From: Epiperipatus broadwayi
Taxonomy: Eukaryota > Onychophora > Udeonychophora > Euonychophora > Peripatidae
NCBI GenBank assembly: GCA_028023455.1
Contig: JAQFVV010000351.1
Coordinates: 622,001-686,000, forward strand
DNA: 64,000 nt
Direction of reading: 5' to 3'
This document shows positions 33,571 through 45,230 of this stretch, piece after piece (the first letter of the stretch is position 1; each line of letters begins with the position of its first letter). The position numbers and the translations under genes were made by a program. Below the pieces are notes generated by a model. That model saw only the letters and a list, made by a program, of their open reading frames with translations. It searched no databases and was not told the origin of the DNA.

Positions 33571-36500
33571 TACATATATTTTTTATAAGCTTTTAAATAC
33601 TGTATTTTTAAATATTTATTTATAAATTTGCGTATATTATTTTGAAGAAATATAGACATCGATTTATAATATTATATATATATGATAGAATTTGATATAT
33701 TTATGTAGAAAACAATATACATACGATAGAATTTTAGACAATACATTTGAATGATATAAAAACATGCACATCCACCCTCATCGTATACCCTCAGCCATCC
33801 ACTCTCATATTTCATCTCCCCCACACATATATAATCAGTGCTCATAATAAATTTGTTTATTTTGATATTTATTGATTTTTTTTTGTTCATTTTATCTTGG
33901 AGAAATTTTTGTTTGATATTTATTTTTTGAGTACATTTTATTTACTTGAAAAGAATACACATTTTAGGTCACACACCATTTTTAACTAATATAATAAAAG
34001 TAATATATAATAATATTATACTATACTATACATTACATTACTATTTACTAAAGTCCTCAACATCTTGTAAATTATTCCTGTTATTTTTTTCTCCCACTAA
34101 AAACCAAACATATTTCTAACAGATACCTGCATGAAAGGACAAACAAACATTTCTAGAATATACTCTGTTATAAAAGTAGAACACGTGGGGCAGCTAGTAA
34201 AAATGGAAGTTACCAATCACACTGTTTTTGTAATTTGTGCATAGAAAAATTACTTCAGTTTAGAAATATTATATATCTTTTTTTCAGCATTTTGAGATGC
34301 ATGTGATGAAGCTATCTATGAAATTGTAATTTTAAGTTATATCTTTCAAGATTGAGAATTTGTGAACCAATGTAAAAATAAATATGTGTAAAAATGTAAA
34401 AAATCTCCTTTTTTTAATGATTTTTTTTTTGGTAATGATTATTTTATCAACTTTATTATATTCTTTCACATTTCCACTTTCTAAATATATATATATTAGA
34501 AATTTCATTTAAAATTATATGTCCTGTAATTTTTTTTGACATTCAAAATGGCCGTTCAGGTTTGTAAAGGCTAAAGGTAGCTAATGGGTACTGGTTCATA
34601 TCTCAATTATTTTTATTCAGCCATTGAATATTGAAGATAAAAATCATCATTAGCTAAAAATTAAGTTTATTTTTTTTATAATTTGCTGTTTAAAATAATT
34701 TTGGTAAATAGAGAGAATTTATTGTTTTTTATAAGTATTCTCAATTCTGAAAAGAAGAAAGTAAAAAGTTTTAATATTTTATGACGTTTAAAGTTTATCC
34801 TAGAAATTTTTTTATATTTTTAATTGTTGTAATTTTAGACAGTAACAGTCTTATTATTATTAATACTCTGCTGTCTTCTTTTAAAAGTGTTCTAAAAAGC
34901 TAAAACTACTTTTAAAGAAATTATATAAAATATTTATTAATGTTAAGCACTACAATTTTTATTGTTTATTTAGGAACCAATAGTTGAAGCAAATTATATT
35001 TTGCACAAAGTGATGTATTTTCAGTGTATTTGTGACTTAAATTTTATTATTATGAAATATTGTTATATAAGCTATTTAGAGAGAAATTAAAGCCATTTTT
35101 TTTTTGGCATTTTTAGTACTTTTAATAATGTTTAATCTTCCAGAAAGTTAATCAATACATTTTAATCTAATTGGTAGAAACGAGTTTAAAATTCTTGAAC
35201 AAAATGTGAGCATGACTTATTCTGAAGAAATATTTTACATTTGGTTAATATATTACTATAAAATAAACACTTTATAAAGAAATTAGATCTCTGATCACAA
35301 TCATTAGAAGTATTCAAAAGAAAATCTTACAATCTTTCCAAATCACCCATTATGAATCTACTATTCTAGTCAAATTACTTCCTATCTTAATCTAACTTCA
35401 TCAATTTTCTCTAGAAACTTTCATGATCTTTTTTCAATATTTATTTCATATTATGTTTTTCTCACCTTCTTTATATTGACTTTTTAAAAAATATTTTTAC
35501 ATTTTTAATCTTATTTTCACGTTTATCTTTTTACTTTTCATTTAAATTCATATATCTTAACTATAAGTTTGACAAAAGAAGCTACCATTTTTTGTCTTCT
35601 TTTTTTTAAGAAACCAGAACTAACTAAATGTATATTGCAATATACATTATATTAATGTGAATGTGTAGCTTCAAAACTTTTGTTATAATTTCTTAATAAA
35701 AAGTTTTAAAAAATGTTATAAAACTTTCTTAATTAAATCTTTTGTCAAAAAAAAAAAAAACTATTATTGATTACAAAAAACCTTTATTAAAAAACAGCTA
35801 TGTTTTAGGGTTATCGTATACATCAAGTACTAATAAAAATTTAATATTAACTTGCAAACTTTAATATCATTAATATTTTACAGGAAACCAATTAAAAGAT
35901 TATTTTTTTGAAAATTATTAAAGATAATTTTATACTTAATAATTTAATAGATAATTAAATTTTAAAATGTTGTTTTAAAATTGAACTTTTATTTAAATAA
36001 AAAATAATAAAAAAATCCTCTTTTAAAACCATTCAAAGGTCATGTGATGATTTATCACCTTAGTATAGCACTTTTAAATGTTAAACTATAAGAGAGTTGT
36101 TTTGATAATTTTAAGTTTCATTAACTAATACTTCATTTTGATTAATAAATATTTCACATATATATATATTATATTTTAAAAAGTAATTTTATTTAAAAAG
36201 AGACGGAATAGATTTAGTATAAAAAATTAATTAGTGATTATAAAGTGACCTAAATGTAGAAATATAATTTTAAAATAATAATATTTCTTACTATAAAGTA
36301 TAGCTAATAGCTTTCGTGTTGTCGTACCTATTATTTTATTAATATAATACTATAGTTGAAATATTAATGTATGCATATATACATATCTATGGCTTTAAAT
36401 AATAGTCCAATGACAAACAACCCTATATTAAACAAGAGATATAACATTAAGACATTTCTTGATACTTCTATAATGTACTTTATTTAGCATGTTATATTTG

Positions 36501-37140
36501 TTCAATATCTAATGTCAAATTAACAACATTTCTCTCTTTGCAGACCTTTTATTACATTGTTTACTAAGCAGGTATTCAGATAAATTTTTGCTAGATATTA
36601 TATTAATCATATTTTTAAAGTAAATTAATTATCCAGGCTTATAATAGAAGTTTATTTTTGTCGAGAAATAAAAAAACAGAGCTTTAAAAAGTTATTTTGT
36701 AATTAGATCTATCAAAATGAAATGCAGAGACTTATCTATAAGATAACTTATTTTATCTCAAATATCCATTGTGTTTTATTTATAAATAAAGACATTGTAA
36801 ATAGAAAATAATAATTTATTTATTTTTAAATATATAAAAAAAATTAATACTTAGTTGTTTTGTTGTTTAACATTTAGAGAAATTTTGTTTCCATGTAACC
36901 AGTCTATGAAATAACTTGTCAACCATCACTGCTATTTATAAATAAGTCAAATATTTATTTATTCAAGCATACAAAATTATGAAATAAGCAGAAATAACAT
37001 AAACTGAAATACCATTGTTATATTCCATTTTTGATTCATAGTGATTTACCTTAAAAAAATAAATTTAAAATACATAGTTATTATGTAGAATGCCATCCAG
37101 GATCAATTAATTATTTATTATCTCCAACAATCATGCAACA
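33571..37140. other. AT-rich sequence without recognisable gene
   Basis: Long AT-rich stretch. A perfect 22-bp palindrome is centred in AATGTATATTG/CAATATACATT at 35627-35648. A pyrimidine/C-rich tract lies at about 33765-33835. No ORF with recognisable motifs. Confidence 0.55.
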
Positions 37141-37169
37141 ATGATAGGTATTCATCATCATCATCATCA

Positions 37170-38474
37170 TCAACCATTATCAATCCTCTGCAGGATGAAG
37201 GTCTCTCCAAGTTTAATCCATCTTCTCCGATCTTTAGCTTCTCTTCTCCACAACACCCCTGCACATTTTCTTATTTCATCCCTCCATCTCACATGTGGTC
37301 TCTTTCTGGGTCTTTTACAATCTCTTGGAATCCAGTTTAAAATTTCAATTGTCCATCTATTATCATCTCTTCTAGCAATATGTCCAGCCCAACTCCATTT
37401 CAATATTTTAATTTTTTCAATAAGGTCAGTAACACCTGTTTGTTGTCTTACCCATACATTGCGTTTTCGATCTCTTCTTGTTACTCCCAACATACATCTC
37501 TCCATACTCCTTTGAGTGGTCTGAAGTCTCTGCATTGCTCTTCCATTAAGTGTCCAAGTCTCAGATCCATAAGTAAGAACTGGTAAAACACATTTGTTAA
37601 AAACCATCCTTTTCAAACACATAGGCATATTTCCTTTTAGTATCAAGTTATTTCTACCAAAAGCACTCCAACCAAGTTTAATTCTATGATTAATTTCCTC
37701 CATTATGTTTCCATCTGTATTAATAATCTGACCAAGATATTTGTATCTGTTAACTTCTTCTAATTCTTCATAATCAATCTTTATTTTCATATTTTGAGCA
37801 AATCGATTAAACATTACTTTAGTCTTTTTAACATTTATCTTTAGTCCTACTTTTCTACTTTCATCAGCTAACTCCTGCAACATTTCCTGCAGCTCTGAAG
37901 CATTATTTGCAAAAACAACTACATCATCTGTGAAATCTAAATGACTTAAATACTCTCCATTTACTTTCACTCCTTTAGTTTCCCATTTTAATCCACAAAA
38001 TACTTCTTGCAGCACTGCTGTAAAGAGTTTTGGAGATATGGAGTCACCTTGTCTTACACCTTTCTCAATGTTGATTTTTCCAGTATCATTATGTAATCTA
38101 ATTGTTGCTGTTGCATTTTTATAAATATTCTTTAAAATATGACAATATCCTGGATCTATACCTTGATGATCCAATGCTTTAATCACTGAAGAAATGTGTA
38201 TAGAATCGAATGCCTTTTCATAATCTACAAATCCAAAACATAATGACAACTCATATTCGTTTGACCTTTCTATGACTTCTCTCAATACCTGGATATGATC
38301 TATTGTACTAAAACCACTTTTAAATCCAGCTTGTTCTCTTGGTTGGTGGAAATCCAAAGTTCTCTGTAGATGAGTTGTAATTATCTTGGTAAAAATTTTA
38401 TATAAAACTGATAAAAGGTTGATAGGTCTGTAATTTCTAATATCTTCTTTATCACCTTTTTTAAATATTAACAT
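37170..38474 (-). pseudogene. LINE reverse transcriptase and C-terminal region, RTE copy 1
   Basis: 434-codon frame. In order: IFKKGDKEDIRNYRPINLLSVLYK; GFVDYEKAFDSI with the motif A Asp; GVRQGDSISPKLF; HLDFTDDVVVFANN at about 37935-37905, the catalytic motif with both Asp residues present but Thr in place of the usual Ala (FADD); NVKKTKVM; YKYLGQIINTDG; then the RTE C-terminus with ETWTLN, GHIARRDDNRW, RPRKRPHVRW and a terminal WIKLGETFILQ. Every landmark is intact in this frame. The ATG used is internal; translation would need to enter from upstream, where stops intervene. Confidence 0.9.
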
Positions 38475-38489
38475 TATTACTGCATTCTT

Positions 38490-39290
38490 TCAATCTTCCG
38501 GTACATCTTTATCATTTAAACATTTGGTATATAACTTTGCTAAAATTGTTTCTATTTCTTCACCTGCTTCTTTTAATATATCAATTATAATTCCATCATT
38601 TCCTGGAGCCTTTCCTTTCTTCATACACTTAATTGCATGTCTCACTTCTTCATTTAAAATTCTGGGCCATTCGGATGATGTAATAGATATAGGAGGTACT
38701 TGTTCTTTATTACTATATAATTCTTGATAAAAATCTTCTACCAATTTCATGATGTCATCTGTCCTCTCTTTTTAGTAATAATTCCATCTTTTTTTTCTTA
38801 TTGCAGATATAAATTTCCTACCAATACCAAAATGTTGTTTAACATTTTTGAGACTTTTATTTTCTTCTACAGCTTTCCTTGCTATTTCACAGTTATACTT
38901 TCTTATATCATTTTCAACTCTTTTCCGTACCATTTTACAAAATTCGAGATATTCAATTCTTTTTAATACATCATTTTTGTATATCTTCATATTCCTTCTT
39001 TTCTTCATAAATTCTCTAGTCTCAGTAGAAATTTTATTAGTCAATTGCTGCTTTTTTCTACCAGCTATGTTTGTTGCAGTTTTTAAAAGTGTATCAGTTA
39101 TTTTCATATTAATTTCATTCAAATCTGAATCATGTTCAAAATCTCCTAACACTTGAAACCTATTTGTAAGTTCTAATTTAAATTCATTAGAATGTTTCTG
39201 AAGATTAGGAATATCAACCGTAAATATTGTTTTTCTTAATAATTTTTGTCTCTCTAGTTTTACATTAACACGTAACTTACACCTTACTAA
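38490..39290 (-). pseudogene. LINE linker and RT N-terminal region, RTE copy 1
   Basis: Continues after the TGA as LVRCK and then a lysine-rich linker (NKISTETREFMKKRRNMKIYKND, 38772-39152). After a small frameshift near 38770 it resumes as MKLVEDFYQELYSNKEQVPP and KGKAPGNDGI, the start of the RT fold, up to KDVPED. A TGA replaces the Trp codon seen in copy 2 (DDWKKAVI), splitting it from the main RT frame. Confidence 0.8.
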
Positions 39291-40082
39291 TCAATGATCA
39301 CTTCCTGTGTTAAATTTATTAAGAACATTACAATCTTGAAATATGTATTTTCTGTTAGTCAAAATATAATCCAATTCTGCTGTACTTTCATTTGGATGTT
39401 TCCATGTCCATTTTCTTTTAACATTTTTCTCAAAAAATGAATTTATAATATAAAGTTTTTCTTTTTCTGCAAACTCCACAAGTCTATGTCCTCTCTCATT
39501 TCTATTACCATAACCAAAATTACCTACAGCAATTTCATCTTTCATTTGTCTACCAATTCTAGCATTAAAGTCTCCCATAACAATTTTAAAATGTTGTTTA
39601 CTCTGATCAAAAGCCTTTTGTACATCCATATAAAAATCTTCTACTACTTCATCACTATGAGAACTTGTTGGGGCATAAACCTGAATTATCTGCATTTGGT
39701 ATCTGCTATTAAGTTGTATAACTAATCTTGCCACTCTATCCGATACACCATCAATCTCCACAATATTGTTCTTCCACTTTTTATTTATAATGAATCCTAC
39801 TCCACTTGTATTTCCAATATGTGTGCCTTTATAATAGAGTATATGTCCACTTTTTAAATCAATTGTTTCTTCTCCTTTTCTTCTAACTTCACAAAGTCCA
39901 ATAATGTCCCATTTAATATAATACAGTTCTTCTTCTAATTCTTGCAATCTTCCTTCACTTGAAAGTGATCTGCAGTTGTAAGTACCTAAATAAAAAGCTG
40001 TAAAGTCACCAACCAAGGCAGTGGTTGGTGGCCGAAGGCGGAGGGTGCTAAGAATCCCCTGATTGTGGACCCAGGCTGCCAT
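39291..40082 (-). pseudogene. LINE apurinic-type endonuclease domain, RTE copy 1
   Basis: 263-codon frame. Authentic protein starts around LGTYNCRSLSSE (about 39990); the preceding residues from the apparent ATG at 40082 come from the inverted leader and are not native. Motifs of the exonuclease/endonuclease/phosphatase fold follow in order: CEVRRK, GVGFIINKKW, QVYAPTSSHSDE, VMGDFNARIG, ELDYILTNRK and finally NTGSDH. The frame ends at a TGA (39291-39293) directly after GSDH, where related RTE proteins have Arg (CGA), consistent with a C-to-T change at a CG. This domain nicks target DNA to start reverse transcription. Confidence 0.85.
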
Positions 40083-40100
40083 TTGATGATGATAGGTATT

Positions 40101-41215
40101 ATTATCATGGATATGAGGGGTACCCTCAAAAATCTGGAAATTAATAACAAAAAATTGTGTATCTATTTTTGGATGTTACAAATTGAATCTTCTTCAATGC
40201 ACTCTTCATTTGATGCATTGCACTAGTCTAAGCATGTTTTTTTACCTGCTAAAACATTCAGAAACTTTTGTAGTGGGATACTTTTTAAGACATCTATCAT
40301 TTTTTTCTTTAGGTCTTCCAAGTCTGCAAAACATGGAGTGAGATTGGGTGAATATGATTGATAGATAAACTGGGCTGTCCTCACTTTGCTTTAAAATTAT
40401 TTCATACTCAAGGTTTTATATGTTGGTGTGTTGACATGGTGCATCTGCAGCTTTTCATTTTTCCACAAATCAAGTCATTTTATCTCATTGTGTTATGCAA
40501 ATATTTTAAAAATTGTAAATAAAATGCCTGGTTAACAGTTTGACTATTAGAAATGAATTTGGAGTAAAAATGTCTATTACATAAACAAAAATCAGCAATA
40601 TCTTGATATTTAACTTCAATCATGATGCCTTTTTGGATGTGGTGAATTTGAAGTCTTTCATTCACTTGACTGCTGCTTCATCTCTTGGTCCTAGGCATAA
40701 TACCTGATTTTCTAATAAATAATGAACTTTGAAAAAAGATCAGGATTATTTTCTAGTGTTCTTTCAATTAAAGATATACATCCATTTGGGATTGCCTATA
40801 ATTAGTCATGAGCACATAAGGTATGAATTTTGATGTGATTCTTTTATTTTGCAATTTGTTACTCAAAATCTATTAGTACAAATTTCAGGATAACAAGTCA
40901 ACAAGTTTATCAAGACTTCCAACAAATTCACAAATTGTCATGATGTTTTTATTTGTTCAGGAAATCCAACATGACTCTTACCAACATATGTCTACAATTG
41001 ACAACTCACCATTACTGAAGCAGGAAAACCACTCACAAACTTGTTTTTCCCAGATCAGCTTCCTTGTAAGCTATTTAAAGCATTTCAACCATTTTCTCTG
41101 TTGTTTTCTTACATTCAAACGTCAAAACAAAAACCAGAATTTTACAGTCATAAGCTATTTCAACTTTTCAATTATCACAAAAATCGATGAAAAAATAAGA
41201 CATACTTAACAAAAT
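40101..41215 (-). mobile_element. Mariner-family DNA transposon fossil
   Basis: The minus strand reads a decayed mariner transposase from about 41180 to 40110: KTTEKMVEML, EWFSCFSNGELSIVD (N-terminal DNA-binding region), LGPRDEAAVK with FTTSKKAS and LKLNIK (the QSSQWK...PRPKKARQ...SNVK block), NSQTVNQAFYLQFLKYLH (40500-40560; matches GQTVNQAFYLEVL), HHVNTPTYKTLS with the second catalytic Asp changed to Val, QSYSPNLTPC (the HPPYSPDLAPCD block) and a C-terminal SRFLRVPLI. Stops and frameshifts throughout. RTE copy 1 is inserted immediately beyond its 3' end. Confidence 0.75.
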
Positions 41216-41469
41216 AATTACTACATGGGACCACAATTCTCACTGATGACACTGGTCAGTAATCTGATGTGATGTGACACACTATGACTTCTTTTTATGG
41301 AGTCAGGAATCTCTCAGCCACTGTGCCAAGAAAAACCTATTAGCCACTTTTCAATTTCTCTCCATTCCCAACCCTAAGTTTTTCCCATGTTCTTCTCTAT
41401 TCTGCACCATCCCATTTTTACAATATAATCTTTGTCAGCTCCATGATCTTTATATCTAAATATCCCTTA

Positions 41470-42060
41470 TCTTTTTTCTAAACTTAGTATAAAAACCATA
41501 ATCACTTCATTTATATGTATTATTCCACAACTTCATTATTTTTTCCTTTTCTGCTTTCAGGCATTTACATTTAATTAATATATGCCTAATATTCTCTATG
41601 CATTCCTTACACAACTTTAGACTAAGTCAGTCACATTTTTCTATTTATGTGTATATTCCCTTGTTACTAAAGATGCTTTTCGAACATTGAACAGTAAACT
41701 ACTTTCCTTGCTATTATCATAAATTAACTTGCACCCAATATTTTATTTACTTCTATCTTTTTATTCTCCATACTAGTTCTCCATCTTTCCAACTCCCTAT
41801 TTTTATTAATGCATCTATTCTATCCCATTCCTTGCTACTATAACAGTCAATGATTCTCCTAACACATTCGTCCCACCTTTTGTATAAGTATATTGACATA
41901 AATTTTTTATCCAAGTCTTCTGCATACTAGACTACCTTTCTCATCCATCTTGTTGTCGGCCCTTTACTCATAACCCAATTAAATACTATTTTGACTATTC
42001 TCTTATCATCCATAAATTGTAATCTACTGAACACTTTTGTTTTGTTTTTTTGCATCTCTC
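41470..42060 (-). pseudogene. C-terminal fragment of another LINE (zinc knuckle)
   Basis: The minus strand shows MDDKRIVKIVFNWVMSKG, TRWMRKVV, KRWDECVRRIIDCY, EWDRI and finally LCKECIENIRHILIKC, a C-x2-C...H...C knuckle like those ending CR1/L2/I-type LINE polyproteins, located around 41630-41590. This is a different family from the RTE copies. No RT domain is joined to it. Confidence 0.45.
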
Positions 42061-42109
42061 ATATAAAAACTTGACCAGAAAGATCCCTATAAAAGACATC
42101 TAATAGTGG

Positions 42110-43486
42110 AAGCATGTACTACAACAGGCACCCTCACCAGAGAATGATTTCATTTTTAGGGGATAACTCTTCTTATATATAAATATTAAGTAATTTTATT
42201 TACACGCTGAAAATATAAATTTGAATAAAAAATTACTAAATTACTAAATTGTATAGCAATATATGTATAATTTTTCTCATACTTAATTTTTTTATTATCT
42301 TGTTTTATTTTATGACAAAACAAATGAGAATGTGAAAAAATATTTTGATAATATATATCTGAATTAATATACCATTTTTGAAAAAAAAAAGAGAAAGGTA
42401 TTTATTTAGTGATATATTAAATTGTTTAGCAATAATTTCTATTTTCTAAATTATTAGACTTAATTAATTTTTATTAGATAATAACTTGCAGCATTACATT
42501 TTATTTAAAAAAAATAACTAAATTGAATGTGAAATTTATAATAAATTAAAACAACAGCGATAACAAAAAGAAGTAAACATGGTATAAACATCAGTTCTTA
42601 GTAATAATGACTGAAATTTGTCTTTGTGGGGGGAAAGGTAAATGTTTTTTTTTACATTTGCATAGCATCAATATTATATTAAATATCAAAATTTTAAAAA
42701 AACTAAACTTATATTTTAAAAAAACTTTAATCTTATTAAATGTACTCTGAATGTCTTACCTTTTCTCATGAAGGGTTTTTAAATGACCTATAGTTGCATG
42801 ATCTTCAGTTTAGAAAATGCAGTTATTTTATATACAAATTTTAATATTAAACTTTTGATGCTTAGACCGTCAAATAAAATTCACAAGCAGAGAAGATCTT
42901 AAATTTATAACTATTTATTTAAACAAAGAAAAATTAAAAACTATAATGGCACTGAAAAATATTTTAGTAATATGCTTTTTATCTTAATATTAAAGATTCA
43001 GAAATGAAAAAAAAAAACAATACTTTTTTAATTTTATGCTTTTAATTTTTTAAGTTTTGGTTGGTCTAAATAAACTCCCCCACCATTGCAAAAATTAAAA
43101 GCAACTGCTTGTTGTTAATTTTATGTGCACATTTTGATATTGTGTATATTAAAATCATACTCATTCAGGAAACCTACAGTTGAACATATATAAATAAAGC
43201 TAAAGCTAAAAAAAATTTTTAATAGCCTACAAAAGAACAACAGTCCCTGTAATAGAATCTCATGGAGAAGTAATGACAAAAAATACCTTATGCACCAACT
43301 TTCTAGGGGTCAGATGAAAATAGTTTGAACATCTCATTATCAGATTTTCAATGATATGGATGGCTAAGAAATTGATGGGTAAAAAAGACTGAAACCTGTC
43401 TATTAAAGTTTGAAGATTTTCTGTCTTAATAGACTGAGCACTGATTATATAATGTAAAATGTGATAATAAAACAAACAAAACTCTC
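42110..43486. other. AT-rich sequence without recognisable gene
   Basis: One 71-codon minus frame (43260-43475) lies in slightly less AT-rich sequence but shows no known motif. Nothing else recognised. Confidence 0.5.
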
Positions 43487-43568
43487 TATATGTATTGCCA
43501 CTCAGTGCAAGCCAGAGTAATCAATGGATGCCAGAAGGCTTGTGCATAAAATCCTTATCTAGTGCCTA

Positions 43569-43637
43569 CTCATCCAATATCCCCAGACTAGTTTCTGCCT
43601 TGTGGCCTTTGTCAGTGAGGAGGCTTGGATCTGAGAG
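43569..43637 (-). ncRNA. Hammerhead motif, minus arm (core mutated)
   Basis: Same architecture as 17341-17407: stem I segments AUCCAA/UUGGAU and CCUCA/UGGGG are intact and GAAA is followed by ACUAGUC, but the core reads CUGACAA, losing the conserved G8. The stem II hairpin is also imperfect. Probably inactive. Confidence 0.5.
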
Positions 43638-43924
43638 CACTGCACAGTTATGAGCAAGCATAAAAAATGGTGATCATGTGATGTTTATTGGCTTAAAACC
43701 AATCCTGCCTAAGAAGATAGTGGTGGCTATGGTTATTAAAGAACAAAAGACACCAAAATGTACAGATACTAAACTGAGTTCAGACCTATATGACTATATA
43801 AGCTAATGAGCTTGGATTGAAAATATTATAGTGTTTTCAATTTGACTCATAGTTTTGTAGTTAAGTAGAGATAAAAGGTGGCTGCTGGAGGGTTGCATTA
43901 GATCCTAAGATCTAGATGCAGGCC

Positions 43925-43992
43925 TCTCAGATCCAACCCTTCTCTCTGATGAAGGCCACAAGCCAGAAACTAGTCTGGGAATATTAGATGAG
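43925..43992 (+). ncRNA. Hammerhead motif, plus arm
   Basis: CUGAUGA at 43946-43952, stem II GGC-CACAA-GCC, GAAA at 43966-43969, then CUAGUC with predicted cleavage between 43975 and 43976. Stem I is partly re-paired: UUCUC with GGGAA by Watson-Crick and wobble, a U-U at the first pair, and AUCCAA/UUAGAU with one mismatch. Confidence 0.55.
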
Positions 43993-44175
43993 TAGACACT
44001 AGATGGGGATTTTATGCACAAACCTTCTGGCATCCATTGGTTGCTCTGGCTTGCACTGAGTAGCAATACGTATAGAGAATTTTGCCTGTTTTAATAACAG
44101 TTATGAGAAAGCACAAGAAATGGTGATCATGTGAAGATATAATAATCTGAACCAACTGGTGAAATACATATACTG

Positions 44176-44230
44176 CAGATCAGGGTCAGCAACCTTTTAG
44201 TAGTATCATGCCAAACTTATGTTACAATGT
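44176..44230 (+). repeat. Possible hAT-type terminal fragment
   Basis: CAGGGTCAGCAACCTTTT followed by CATGCCAAA resembles the ends of hAT/MITE elements as I remember them. No second end, TSD or transposase seen. Weak. Confidence 0.3.
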
Positions 44231-44239
44231 TATTCTGCA

Positions 44240-44405
44240 TGCTGTCATGATTTTACCAATCTTATTATATAATATATTATCAAAATTGGTTCAATTATTA
44301 TGGGCTTCAAAGTTATATATAATGTTATAGTATATAATATATACTAGTATATAATATATACTTTTGAAGTCCATTATAACTGGATCTTATATTATTGATC
44401 ATTCA
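44240..44405. repeat. AT-rich perfect-to-imperfect palindrome
   Basis: ATTATGGGCTTCAAAG (about 44297) is mirrored by CTTTTGAAGTCCATTATA (about 44362), and outer sequence also pairs; the centre is a TA-rich self-complementary tract around ACTAGT. Could form a cruciform; may be the relic of a small foldback element. Confidence 0.6.
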
Positions 44406-44494
44406 ATATTTTAAAATACATAGAATTATATGTGAAAAATACCTTTTGTTAAATTTGTAATTTTTAACATGATTATTAAAAATTATATTTAGCA

Positions 44495-45230
44495 GATGTA
44501 GTTGCTTTTGCAAATAATGCTATAGAATCCAGGAAATGTTGGGAGGGTTATCAGATGAAAGTAAAAACTAGGACTAAAAATAAATGCTAAAAAGATTTTA
44601 AAAGTGTTCAACAGATTTTTTCAAAGGAAGAAAATAAAGGTTGATAATAATGAATTAGAAGTTAACAATTACAAATACTTTGGTCTGATTATTACTATAG
44701 ATATAAACATAATGAATAAACTTGGTTGAAGTGCTTTTGATAATCATAACTAAATATTAAATGGAAATATGCCTATGTGTTTGAAAAGGAAACTTTTTAA
44801 TTATGTGTTTTATCAGTTTTTATTTATGGATCAGTGCCTTGGACAGTTACAGAAAAGCAATACAGAAACTTCAGACCACTCAATGTAATATGGAGAGATA
44901 TGTATTAGGTATAACAAGAGGAGATCAAAAATAAAATAAATGGATGAGAAAATAAATTGGTGTTACTGATGTAAGCAATTGAGGTGGAATTGGAATAGAG
45001 ATACTGCTAAAAGATACAAGAATATACAGGCAATTAAAATCTAGAGCTGGATTCTAGGGGGATTTATAAAAAAAACCTACAAAGAGTCCACATGTGAGAT
45101 GGGTGAATGAAATAAGGAAGTGTGTGGGTGATATGGAGTAGAGATGCTAGAGATCAGAAAAGATGGATTGAAATTGAGATCTTCATTCTGCAGTGGTTAT
45201 GATGATGAATATGATACATTATGATGGTGA
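44495..45230 (+). mobile_element. RTE LINE copy A, 3' fragment
   Basis: Begins at the RT catalytic region (DVVAFANNA-like, catalytic motif just cut) and runs through the YFGLIIT block, an MCLKRK segment, TWTV...QRNMERYVLG-like and C-terminal TGVTD-like traces to a TGATGATG-type tail near 45215. Frames are broken. It abuts the 5' leader of copy B at about 45238, giving a head-to-tail pair. Confidence 0.7.

Larger units (their letters stand above)
37141..40100 (-). mobile_element. RTE-type LINE copy 1 with TSD and inverted 5' leader
   Basis: A 2.94-kb minus-strand element (37153-40088) flanked by a perfect 12-bp direct repeat, ATGATAGGTATT, at 37141-37152 and 40089-40100. Its 3' end is a TGATGA microsatellite, as RTE elements typically have. 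The endonuclease, linker and RT are all present, interrupted by a few stops and frameshifts. The 5'-most 93 bp or so (39998-40091) are inverted relative to the leader of copy 2 and copies B and C, a structure produced by twin priming during LINE insertion. Relatively young by its intact TSD and long frames. Confidence 0.9.
43487..44125. mobile_element. Hammerhead-family repeat, head-to-head copies
   Basis: A minus-oriented segment (about 43487-43650) carrying one hammerhead is followed by a plus-oriented segment (about 43650-44125) carrying another. The plus part matches the 17.1-17.5 kb unit and also contains the sequence seen at 66-175. No ORF. No TSD could be confirmed. Confidence 0.75.

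Noticed and set aside
37141-37175. CAT repeat as an independent microsatellite
   Set aside because: It is the 3' tail of RTE copy 1, directly next to its TSD.
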